This document shows positions 1 through 6,524 of a DNA stretch of 11,869 nucleotides, piece by piece. The stretch lies in the NCBI GenBank assembly GCA_030038715.1, contig JASHSO010000288.1, positions 1 to 11,869 of the forward strand. Direction: 5' to 3'. A model generated the notes under the pieces. The model searched no databases. It was given only the letters and a program-made list of their open reading frames with translations, and was not told the origin of the DNA. The position numbers and the translations under genes are program-made. The DNA comes from Streptosporangiaceae bacterium. GTDB taxonomy: Bacteria > Actinomycetota > Actinomycetes > Streptosporangiales > Streptosporangiaceae. Within the stretch, counting starts at the first letter, position 1, and the number at the start of each line of letters is the position of its first letter.

Positions 1-2882
1 TCAGTTGCGACGGCCCAGCCGGGTCGCGGGGTCCGAGTCACGATGACGTCCTCTGCCATGACATCCACTGACTGCCCGTCGACGTCGACCTTCGTCGCGC
101 CCAGCGACTCCAGGTCAGCAGCCAGGGCCCCCGGATCGGCTGCCGCGATCGCCGCCGCAACGTGCTGGGTACGACCGCCAAACCGCTTGCCCAGCGAGCG
201 GAAATTGGCCTTGGCCGAATAGGTCAACGGCTCGCCACCCGAGCCATCGAGCGGCAGCAATGCCCGGACGTTCAGCTCCTCGGCTACCTGAGCCACAAGC
301 TCCGCCGGCAGGTCGGCAAAGCCGTGAGCGCTGACCAAGGCGAGGGAGAGAGGCTGCCGGACCTTGACTACGGCGCTGGCTCGGGCAGATCGGCCAAGCT
401 CCACCAGGCGCCTGGCCAACGCCATCTGCCCGGCCAGGTCCTCCTCGATCTGCGTCGGGTCGGCTACCGGCCAGGACGCCAGGTGCACCGAGTCGGGCTG
501 GCCCGCCGCCCGCAGCACAGACCAGACGAAGTCGGTGACGAATGGCGTTATGGGGGCCATCAACCTGGTGAGGGTCTCCAGCACCTGCTCCAGCGTGTCG
601 AACGCCGAAGCGCCTTCCGCCGTGCTGGGGCCATTCCAGAACCTGCGGCGGGACCTGCGCACGTACCAGTTCGACAACTCGTCGATGAAGCCCGCGATCT
701 GACGCCCAGCCGTCGGCGGATCAAATGCCTCCATCGCCGCAGTGACATCGCGCACCAGCATGTGCAGCTCACTGAGCAGCCACCGGTCAAGCAGCGGCCG
801 GTCCTCGCGGGTCGGCACCGGCTCCGGTGCCGGACCTGCCTGCTGGCCGCGTTCCTCGGCGGCGGCTGCGTTGGCGTACAAGATGAAGAAGGAGACGGTG
901 TTCCAATAGGTGATCAGCACCTTGCGGACGATCTCCTCGAGTACGCTCGGCACGATTCTCCTGGTCCCCCATGGCGAACCGGAGACGGCGAAGAACCATC
1001 GGACACAGTCCGCGCCGTGCGCCTCCATCAGCGGCATCGGAGCCAGCACGTTCCCGAGATGCTTGCTCATCTTCCGGCCGCGCTCATCGACGATGTGGCC
1101 CATGCAGGCCACGTTCTCGTACGCCGACCTGCCGAAGACCAGCGTGCTGACTGCCATCAGCGAATAGAACCAACCTCGCGTCTGATCGATAGCCTCGCAG
1201 ATGAACTGCGCGGGAAAGCTGGCGCGGAATTCACCGTTGTTGTGCAGCGGCGCGCCGAACTGCGCGAATGGCATCGCCCCTGAGTCATACCAGACGTCCA
1301 CCACCTCCGGCACGCGATGGGCCGTGACGCCGCACTCGGGGCAGCTGATCGCGATGTCGTCCACAAACGGCCGGTGTGGGTCGACTCCCGAGACGTCGGT
1401 GCCCGACAGCGCGGTCAGTTCGGCCCGGGAGCCCACGCAGGTCGGGTGCCCAGCCGGGCACAGCCATATCGGCAGAGGCGTGCCCCAGTAGCGAGTGCGG
1501 GACAGCGCCCAGTCCACGTTGTTCCTGAGCCAGTCGCCATACCTGCCTTCCTTGACCGCCGGCGGCTGCCAGTTCGTCTTCTCGTTCTCGGCGAGCAGCG
1601 TGTCCTTGATCACGGTGGTACGGATGAACCAAGACGGCAGCGCGTAATACAGCAGCAGCGTGCCGCACCGGTAGCAGTGCGGATAGCTGTGCTCATGCGG
1701 GTGCGAGCTGAACACTAGGCCGCGGTCGGACAGGTCGCTGGTGAGGATCTCGTCGGCAGCCTTGAAGAACATTCCGCCGACCATCGGGACGTGCTGCTCG
1801 AACCTGCCGTCCGGCATGACCGGGTTGACAACTGGCAGCCCGTGGGCTCGCCCTGCGGCCATGTCGTCGGGGCCGAAGGCGGGAGCCAGGTGCACCAGCC
1901 CAGTCCCGTCCTGCGTCGTGACGAAGGTCCCCGTCACCACGCGGTGCGCGTTTTCCACCCGGATCAGGTTGAATGGCGGCTCGTAGGTGGCGCCGGCCAG
2001 GTCCGATCCCCGCAGCCGCTCGGTGATGTGCCAGCCTTCACCGAGCACCCTGGCGAACAGCGCGTCCGCCACGACGACCCGGTCACCGACGCCAGATCGG
2101 CGGGCTATTGCGTAAACCTCGTCTGGATGCACCGCCACTGCCGTGTTGGAAACCAGCGTCCATGGGGTCGTGGTCCAGACCAGCAGGTCGGCTCCGGCCA
2201 GTTGCGGCGGCGCGCCCTTCGGGAGGCCGCGCACCGGGAACCGCACGATCACCGAAGGGTCAGTGACCGTCTGGTAGACGTCGGGCTGGCCCATCTCGTG
2301 ATCCGACAGCGGCGTGCCGCACCGCGGGCAGTAGGGGCTGATGCGCAAGTCCCTGACCAGCAAGCCCTTGGCGAAGATCTCCTTCAGCGACCACCACACC
2401 GACTCCACGTAACTGGGGTCCATCGTCTGGTACGCCTGAGACAGGTCGGTCCAGTACCCCATCCGCTCGGTGAACTCGGCAAAGGCATCGACATGGCGCA
2501 GCACAGACTCACGGCACCGGGCATTGAAGGCGGCGATGCCATATGACTCGATATCACGCTTCGAGGTAAATCCCAGTTCTTGCTCGACGGCGACCTCGAC
2601 CGGCAGTCCATGGCAGTCCCAGCCGGCCCGCCGGGGGACGTGAAATCCCTGCATCGTCTTGAAGCGCGGAAAGGCGTCCTTGAGCACCCGGGCCTCGATG
2701 TGATGCACACCAGGCATGCCGTTAGCCGTGGGCGGACCTTCGTAGCAGATCCAGGGCGGGCCATTTGCCGTCTGGGCAAGCGAGCGCTCGAAAACCTTGC
2801 CAGCCCGCCAGCGGCGCAGCACCTCATGCTCGACCGCGGGGAAATTCACGCTGGCTGGCAATTCAGGAAACGCGCGCGCCAT
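1..2882 (-). CDS. ileS: Isoleucyl-tRNA synthetase (class I), C-terminus cut off by window edge
   Basis: Cytoplasmic enzyme that charges tRNA-Ile with isoleucine using ATP and edits mischarged valine. The frame is open from an ATG at 2880-2882 to the left edge with no stop, giving 960 residues; relatives are about 1040-1050, so roughly 90-100 C-terminal residues are missing. The N-terminal signature is PTANGMPGVHH (residues 51-61), where the usual HxGH reads GVHH, as I recall for Streptomyces IleS. The CP1 editing domain shows WTTTPWTLVSN and GTGLVHLAPAFGPDD, with the Asp pair at 339-340. A CPRC pair and later CPEC suggest metal sites. WYDSG and GWFYSLM precede the KMSKS loop, KMSKH at 604-608. 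The anticodon-binding domain follows (NWYVRRSRRRFW). The start matches the family N-terminus; no Shine-Dalgarno site lies close upstream, and an in-frame GTG nine codons earlier is possible. It diverges from the dksA-like gene. Family assignment is very secure. Confidence 0.97.
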   Translation of the reverse strand, partial: MARAFPELPASVNFPAVEHEVLRRWRAGKVFERSLAQTANGPPWICYEGPPTANGMPGVHHIEARVLKDAFPRFKTMQGFHVPRRAGWDCHGLPVEVAVEQELGFTSKRDIESYGIAAFNARCRESVLRHVDAFAEFTERMGYWTDLSQAYQTMDPSYVESVWWSLKEIFAKGLLVRDLRISPYCPRCGTPLSDHEMGQPDVYQTVTDPSVIVRFPVRGLPKGAPPQLAGADLLVWTTTPWTLVSNTAVAVHPDEVYAIARRSGVGDRVVVADALFARVLGEGWHITERLRGSDLAGATYEPPFNLIRVENAHRVVTGTFVTTQDGTGLVHLAPAFGPDDMAAGRAHGLPVVNPVMPDGRFEQHVPMVGGMFFKAADEILTSDLSDRGLVFSSHPHEHSYPHCYRCGTLLLYYALPSWFIRTTVIKDTLLAENEKTNWQPPAVKEGRYGDWLRNNVDWALSRTRYWGTPLPIWLCPAGHPTCVGSRAELTALSGTDVSGVDPHRPFVDDIAISCPECGVTAHRVPEVVDVWYDSGAMPFAQFGAPLHNNGEFRASFPAQFICEAIDQTRGWFYSLMAVSTLVFGRSAYENVACMGHIVDERGRKMSKHLGNVLAPMPLMEAHGADCVRWFFAVSGSPWGTRRIVPSVLEEIVRKVLITYWNTVSFFILYANAAAAEERGQQAGPAPEPVPTREDRPLLDRWLLSELHMLVRDVTAAMEAFDPPTAGRQIAGFIDELSNWYVRRSRRRFWNGPSTAEGASAFDTLEQVLETLTRLMAPITPFVTDFVWSVLRAAGQPDSVHLASWPVADPTQIEEDLAGQMALARRLVELGRSARASAVVKVRQPLSLALVSAHGFADLPAELVAQVAEELNVRALLPLDGSGGEPLTYSAKANFRSLGKRFGGRTQHVAAAIAAADPGALAADLESLGATKVDVDGQSVDVMAEDVIVTRTPRPGWAVAT

Positions 2883-2965
2883 GGTGGGGATCAGGATAGC
2901 CGACACCTCCTGAACAGCCGGGGAGCTGCCCGGGCCGCGTTCGCGGAGCTCGCGAGCGGGTATGT

Positions 2966-2995
2966 TTGCGATTTCGGCCAACGACCACTTATCCT
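2966..2995 (+). promoter_or_regulatory. Possible sigma-70-type promoter for the dksA-like/lspA/RluA cluster
   Basis: TTGCGA at 2966-2971 matches four of six -35 consensus bases. TATCCT at 2990-2995 could be the -10 box, with an 18-base spacer. Transcription would start near 3002 and leave a leader of about 50 bases before the ATG at 3052. This is pattern matching only; high-GC actinobacterial promoters are poorly conserved. Confidence 0.33.
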
Positions 2996-3025
2996 CCGGT
3001 GACCGTTTGCTTTGAAGATCGACGG

Positions 3026-3044
3026 CCTCGGGCCCCGAGGGAGG
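3026..3044 (+). promoter_or_regulatory. Leader hairpin abutting the ribosome binding site of the dksA-like gene
   Basis: CCTCGG (3026-3031) and CCGAGG (3035-3040) form a perfect six-pair stem with a three-base GCC loop. The Shine-Dalgarno site GGAGG (3040-3044) shares its first base with the 3' arm and is seven bases from the ATG at 3052. The ribosome site is strong and fixes the start codon. Whether the hairpin affects translation is inference. Confidence 0.45.
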
Positions 3045-3051
3045 CGGAGAC

Positions 3052-3471
3052 ATGACCGCGACGGCGCACTCTGGCGCCGCCGCCCTTCCGGTTCGGGCGG
3101 GCGAGCGGCGGTGGACGGAGGCCGAGATCGCAAAGGTGCGTGGCCAGCTGGAGGCGGAGGCTACGGCGCTGCGCACCGACATCGACCGCGCCGAGTCCGA
3201 TATCGCGAGTCGGCTCAGTGACGCGGTCGGCGACGCTGGAGATGACCAGGCCGACGTCGGCGCGAAGACGTTCGAGCGCGAGCACGAGCTGGCGCTGACC
3301 CACAACGCTCGCGAGCTGCTGGCGCAGAGCGAGCGAGCCATTGCCCGCATCGATGCCGGCACCTACGGTACGTGCGAGTCATGTGGCCAGGCGATCGGCA
3401 AGGCTAGGCTGCAAGCGTTTCCGCGGGCTACCCTGTGCGTGACATGCAAGCAGCGCGAAGAACGCCACTGA
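3052..3471 (+). CDS. DksA/TraR-family C4 zinc-finger protein
   Basis: A 139-residue protein of the DksA/TraR family. Members bind RNA polymerase through its secondary channel and alter promoter use, in proteobacteria together with ppGpp; the role in actinobacteria is less settled. After a flexible N-terminus, residues about 21-100 form a helical region likely to be a coiled-coil hairpin. Its tip is acidic (DAGDDQAD, 61-68), and D65-x-x-D68 resembles the DxxD of the E. coli DksA tip. The C-terminal zinc finger has C108-x2-C111 (CESC) and C129-x2-C132 (CVTC), with the family's GxCxxCGxxIxxxRLxAxP pattern. The start is fixed by GGAGG seven bases upstream. Its 3' end overlaps lspA, so the two are probably co-transcribed. 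Family membership is certain; function as a true DksA is inferred. Confidence 0.93.
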   Translation: MTATAHSGAAALPVRAGERRWTEAEIAKVRGQLEAEATALRTDIDRAESDIASRLSDAVGDAGDDQADVGAKTFEREHELALTHNARELLAQSERAIARIDAGTYGTCESCGQAIGKARLQAFPRATLCVTCKQREERH

Positions 3472-4058
3472 CTGGGCATGCTGAGGCTGGCCAGCAGTCC
3501 GACTCCAGCCAGCCAGCCGAGACCATCGAGCAAGCCGACGCCGGGCAGTCGGCCCAGCCCGGCCAGCCTGGTCAGCGTCGACGCCTCGGATGGCTGCTCG
3601 GGGTCGCGCTATTCGTCTTGGCCCTGGACATCGTGACAAAGGTCACCGTCGTCGCGACGCTTTCAGATCGGACGCCAATAAGGCTGCTCGGCGGCTTCCT
3701 CACCTTGCGGGTCTCCCGCAACCCCGGAGCGGCCTTCAGCATCGGCACGTCGCTGACCGTTGTCTACTCCGCCATCGCGATCGGCGTGATCGTGGTGATC
3801 TTGCGCACTTCGCGGCGGATCCGCAGCCTGCCTTGGGCTATCACGCTCGGCCTGCTGCTCGGCGGTGCGACGGGCAACCTGACCGATCGGATCTTCCGGT
3901 CCCCAGGACCATTCCGTGGCTGGGTCGTTGACTGGATCCAGGTGCCGCACTGGCCGGTGTTCAACCTGGCCGACTCCGCCATCGTCTGTGGCGGCATACT
4001 CGCCGTACTGCTCTCGGTCCTCGGAATCGGGCTGGACGGCCTGCGCGAGCGCCGATGA
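3444..4058 (+). CDS. lspA: Lipoprotein signal peptidase (signal peptidase II)
   Basis: Membrane aspartyl protease that cleaves the signal peptide from diacylglyceryl-modified prolipoproteins after Lgt acts. It has four predicted membrane segments (about 48-68, 104-121, 129-145, 173-196). Family motifs are NPGAAFS (93-99), GNLTDR with Asp148 and FNLADSAI with Asp177; these two aspartates are the catalytic pair. GNLTDR has Thr where Ile is usual. About 47 residues before the first membrane segment are rich in Gln, Pro, Ala and Ser and look disordered. The start is uncertain: ATG 3444 (204 residues) and GTG 3435 (207 residues) are both in frame, neither has a clear ribosome site, and both lie inside the end of the dksA-like gene, which suggests translational coupling. 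The stop overlaps the next start as ATGA. Function is secure. Confidence 0.95.
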   Translation: MQAARRTPLTGHAEAGQQSDSSQPAETIEQADAGQSAQPGQPGQRRRLGWLLGVALFVLALDIVTKVTVVATLSDRTPIRLLGGFLTLRVSRNPGAAFSIGTSLTVVYSAIAIGVIVVILRTSRRIRSLPWAITLGLLLGGATGNLTDRIFRSPGPFRGWVVDWIQVPHWPVFNLADSAIVCGGILAVLLSVLGIGLDGLRERR

Positions 4059-4984
4059 CCTCTCCCGGCGCCCGCCGAGTGCCGGTGCCAGACGGTCTGG
4101 ATGGAGAGCGCCTCGATGCCGCCCTCGCACGCATGTTCGGCTTGTCCCGCGCTCAGGCTGCTGAATTGATAGGGAACGGAGCCGTCCTGGTCCGCGGCCG
4201 TCCGGCAGCGAAATCGGACCGGGTGCCAGCGGGTGAGTGGCTTGACGTCATGCTGCCGCCGCCTGCCCCGGTCACCCGGCCGGAACCCGTGCCGGGGCTG
4301 CGCGTTCTATTCGAGGACTCCGACATCATCGTGGTGGACAAGCCTGTCGGGGTGGCAGCACACCCGAGTCCGGGTTGGACTGGGCCTACAGTGCTGCAGG
4401 GCCTGCTGGCAGCGGGTCACTCGCTGGCCACCAGCGGCGCGGCTGAACGGCAGGGCATCGTGCACAGGCTGGATGCCGGCACTACTGGCCTCATGGTCGT
4501 GGCCAAAAGTGAGTCGGCATACAGCGCGCTGAAGCAGGCCTTCAGGGATCGCGCAGTGGACAAGCGCTACCACGCGCTGGTGCAGGGCCATCCCGACCCG
4601 CTGCGCGGTACCGTCGACGCGCCGATTGGGCGGCATCCCTCGGGTGATGGGAGGTTCGCTATCGTCGCGGGCGGGCGGCCGTCGGTTACGCACTACGACA
4701 CCCTGGAGGCGTTCCGGGCTGCGAGCCTGCTAGAGGCGCGGCTGGAAACCGGCCGTACCCACCAGATCCGCGTCCATATGGCAGCGGTCAGGCATCCCTG
4801 CGTGGGCGACCGGCTGTACGGCGCCGACCCGGTGCTAGCTGCACGGCTGGGCCTTACTAGGCAATGGCTGCATGCCGTCGGGCTGAGCTTCGCCCACCCG
4901 GCCGGTGGCCGGCGGCTGGACTTCACCAGCCAGTATCCGGCGGATCTGGTACACGCGATCGACCTGCTCACGGCCGAATCCTGA
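4055..4984 (+). CDS. RluA-family 23S rRNA pseudouridine synthase (RluD-like)
   Basis: A 309-residue enzyme that isomerises uridine to pseudouridine in RNA. Residues about 14-68 form an S4 RNA-binding domain ([20 protein letters not shown]...). The catalytic domain follows, with [12 protein letters not shown] (94-104) and the family signature [15 protein letters not shown], in which Asp140 is the catalytic aspartate. Later motifs are KRYHALVQG and [13 protein letters not shown]. This S4-plus-catalytic layout and length match RluD, which modifies helix 69 of 23S rRNA in E. coli, but the target cannot be read from sequence, so no symbol is given. The start ATG lies in ATGA with the lspA stop, a sign of translational coupling. 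An RluA-type gene directly after lspA is a conserved pairing in actinobacteria. Confidence 0.94.
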   Translation: MTSPGARRVPVPDGLDGERLDAALARMFGLSRAQAAELIGNGAVLVRGRPAAKSDRVPAGEWLDVMLPPPAPVTRPEPVPGLRVLFEDSDIIVVDKPVGVAAHPSPGWTGPTVLQGLLAAGHSLATSGAAERQGIVHRLDAGTTGLMVVAKSESAYSALKQAFRDRAVDKRYHALVQGHPDPLRGTVDAPIGRHPSGDGRFAIVAGGRPSVTHYDTLEAFRAASLLEARLETGRTHQIRVHMAAVRHPCVGDRLYGADPVLAARLGLTRQWLHAVGLSFAHPAGGRRLDFTSQYPADLVHAIDLLTAES

Positions 4985-4989
4985 ACCGC

Positions 4990-5011
4990 GCACGTTCCCG
5001 CGGGAACGTGC
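4990..5011. terminator. Perfect 22-bp palindrome after the RluA-family gene; terminator or operator
   Basis: The half-site GCACGTTCCCG (4990-5000) is followed at once by its exact reverse complement (5001-5011). It begins six bases after the stop codon ending at 4984. As RNA it can fold into a nine-pair stem with a CGCG loop, which suits termination of the upstream cluster, but no U-tract follows. As DNA, its perfect symmetry and position upstream of the next gene would equally suit an operator. I cannot decide between these from sequence. Confidence 0.5.
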
Positions 5012-5049
5012 TACTCGGCGGCGGCCCAACGAATGTCAGTACCCGCGCC

Positions 5050-5065
5050 TACTATCAAACACATG
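5050..5065 (+). promoter_or_regulatory. Possible leaderless promoter of the DUF222/HNH gene
   Basis: TACTAT at 5050-5055 fits a -10 box (TAnnnT). It is followed after seven bases by ATG at 5063-5065, so transcription would begin at or next to the start codon. Leaderless mRNAs are common in actinobacteria. No good -35 hexamer is seen near 5026-5032. The absence of a ribosome site before either candidate ATG (5033 or 5063) agrees with this reading. Confidence 0.35.
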
Positions 5066-6457
5066 ATCGAATCACTAGCACCGGTTACGAGCGACACAGT
5101 CGCGAGCCAAGCGGCCACGACGGCAGACGTGCCGCTGGAGCGCCTGGAGGCGCAGATATGCGAGCTAGCCGGACACCTGGCAGCGGCGACATGCCGGTTC
5201 CTGCTCCTTGTGGCGGACTTCGACGCGCGCCAGGGCTGGGCGTCGTGGGACCTGCCGTCATGCTCGGCGTGGCTGGCGTGGAAGTGCCAGATGGCGCCGG
5301 GAACGGCCCGCGAACACGTCCGCGTGGCGCGAGCATTGCGCGAGTTGCCGGTGATCCGCGGGGAGTTCACTGCAGGGCGAATGTCCTATGCCAAGGTGCG
5401 GGCGCTGACCCGGATCGCCACCGAGGAAACCGACGCGCACTTGGCCGAGCTTGCCGGGCCCATGACGGCGGGCCAGCTGGACAGGTTCGTCGCCGCGCAC
5501 AGACGGGTCTCGAGTGTGGACGACAAGCAGTCGGTTGACGGTCGGAAACTGACGTGGCGGGTCGAGGAGGACGGGTCGCTGTCGATGAGCGTGCGGCTGC
5601 CACCCAGTGATGGCGCCGTGCTGCTCCGTGCCTTGCGCGCGGCGTGCGGGGACCTTGAGCATCCGCACCGGCACGCCGATGCCACTGTCCCAGTCGACGT
5701 CAGCGGCGCATCGCCGAGCCTGGCCGACGCGTTGGTGGACGTAGCCAGCGCCTTCCTGGTCGAGAAGGTCGCTGGTGCCGCTAACCCGGACATCTACCAC
5801 GTCATAGTGCACGTCGGGCCTGAGGCGCTGACCTCAGGGCCGGATACCGAGGACACCGCAGCGTCGCGGCCTGTGGGGCATCCGGCGGATCCCCGGCGCT
5901 GCCATCTGGAGGATGGTCCAGCGATCAGCCCGGCGACTGCGCAGCGGCTGGCGTGCAACGCGGCGGTCAGCTGGATGCTGCATGACCATCGAGGGAACGT
6001 GTTGGACGTGGGCAGGCGGCATCGGCGGCCATCGCCGGCGCTGCGCCGCGCTGTCCGTGAACGGGACCGGTACCGGTGCCAGTTCCCCGGCTGCAATTCC
6101 CGGCGGACCGACATCCACCACATCCGCCACTGGGCCAAGGGTGGCAAGACGCGGCTCCGTAACTTGATCTTGGTGTGTGAGGCCCACCACGTCATCGTGC
6201 ACGCCCATGGCTATGTCATTGCCACGGACGGGACCGGCGGGTTCACGTTCACCCGGCCGGACGGTGCGATCCTCCCGAAGAGCCCGCAGCTAGAAGTCGG
6301 CACCGCCGATCTCACCGTCTGCCACGACGCTGACATCACTTCTGCCACCATCGTCCCGGTTGGACTGGGCGACAGGCTCAACCTCGACTTGGCGATCTGG
6401 GCTTGCTTCGCCAACGCCAGGATCGCCAGGGAGCGGGACGTGGCTGCGGTCGCCTGA
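5063..6457 (+). CDS. DUF222 / HNH-endonuclease-domain protein (13E12 type)
   Basis: A 464-residue protein of the multicopy actinobacterial family that includes the 13E12 repeat proteins of M. tuberculosis. The N-terminal half is the helical DUF222 domain (for example ASWDLPSCSAWLAWKC, followed by the VRVARALRELPVI and GRMSYAKVRALTRIA segments). A variable middle leads to a C-terminal HNH domain. There, C339-x4-C344 and C372 with H375-H376 look like the zinc-binding frame, and IHHIRHWAKGGKT (His352, His353) with Asn367 forms the HNH core. DNA cleavage is predicted from the fold; the biological role of this family is unknown. An in-frame ATG at 5033 would add ten residues; 5063 is preferred because of the -10-like TACTAT just upstream. 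It separates the RluA-family gene from dnaE and looks like an insertion into conserved surroundings. No flanking direct repeats or transposase were seen. Confidence 0.88.
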   Translation: MIESLAPVTSDTVASQAATTADVPLERLEAQICELAGHLAAATCRFLLLVADFDARQGWASWDLPSCSAWLAWKCQMAPGTAREHVRVARALRELPVIRGEFTAGRMSYAKVRALTRIATEETDAHLAELAGPMTAGQLDRFVAAHRRVSSVDDKQSVDGRKLTWRVEEDGSLSMSVRLPPSDGAVLLRALRAACGDLEHPHRHADATVPVDVSGASPSLADALVDVASAFLVEKVAGAANPDIYHVIVHVGPEALTSGPDTEDTAASRPVGHPADPRRCHLEDGPAISPATAQRLACNAAVSWMLHDHRGNVLDVGRRHRRPSPALRRAVRERDRYRCQFPGCNSRRTDIHHIRHWAKGGKTRLRNLILVCEAHHVIVHAHGYVIATDGTGGFTFTRPDGAILPKSPQLEVGTADLTVCHDADITSATIVPVGLGDRLNLDLAIWACFANARIARERDVAAVA

Positions 6458-6510
6458 CAGACCGCGTGTCCGTTCGACCTGCAGCCGGGGTCGTGGGACC
6501 ATGCCCTGCG

Positions 6511-6524
6511 GGAGGTGCTTCGTG
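6511..6524 (+). promoter_or_regulatory. Ribosome binding site deciding the dnaE GTG start
   Basis: GGAGG at 6511-6515 lies six bases before GTG 6522-6524. The protein then opens with VDSFVHLHVHTEYS, as other actinobacterial DnaE1 proteins do. The frame is open upstream as far as an ATG at 6360 inside the HNH gene, and another ATG lies at 6501, but neither has such a site and the added residues match nothing in the family. Confidence 0.75.

Larger units (their letters stand above)
2883..3051. promoter_or_regulatory. Divergent ileS / dksA-like control region
   Basis: These 169 bp hold all upstream control DNA for both divergent genes. On the minus strand, TATCCT at 2893-2898 lies ten bases before the ileS ATG and could be a -10 box giving a nearly leaderless mRNA, but no -35 match is seen. 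On the plus strand a better promoter candidate lies at 2966-2995. Short GC-rich dyads occur in the middle: CCGCG-TT-CGCGG at 2935-2946 and GCTCGCGAGC at 2948-2957. I looked on the minus strand for the T-box core (GGTGGNACCGCG-like) that controls ileS in many actinobacteria and did not find it. Confidence 0.5.

Noticed and set aside
1..3. TCA at the left edge read as the ileS stop codon
   Set aside because: It is out of frame with ileS. The ileS frame uses codons at 3-5, 6-8 and so on, and stays open past the edge.
1045..1055. Copy of the 11-base palindrome half-site (GCACGTTCCCG) inside ileS
   Set aside because: It lies over the conserved LGNVLA codons just after KMSKS and has no second half. 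It is explained by coding sequence.
162..1283. Plus-strand open frame of 373 codons opposite ileS
   Set aside because: It is Arg/His/Gln-rich with no recognisable motif and lies wholly over the intact ileS frame. It is a GC-bias shadow.
6360..6521. Extended N-terminus for dnaE beginning at ATG 6360 or 6501
   Set aside because: The extra residues match no DnaE family feature, most overlap the HNH gene, and GTG 6522 has a well-spaced GGAGG.
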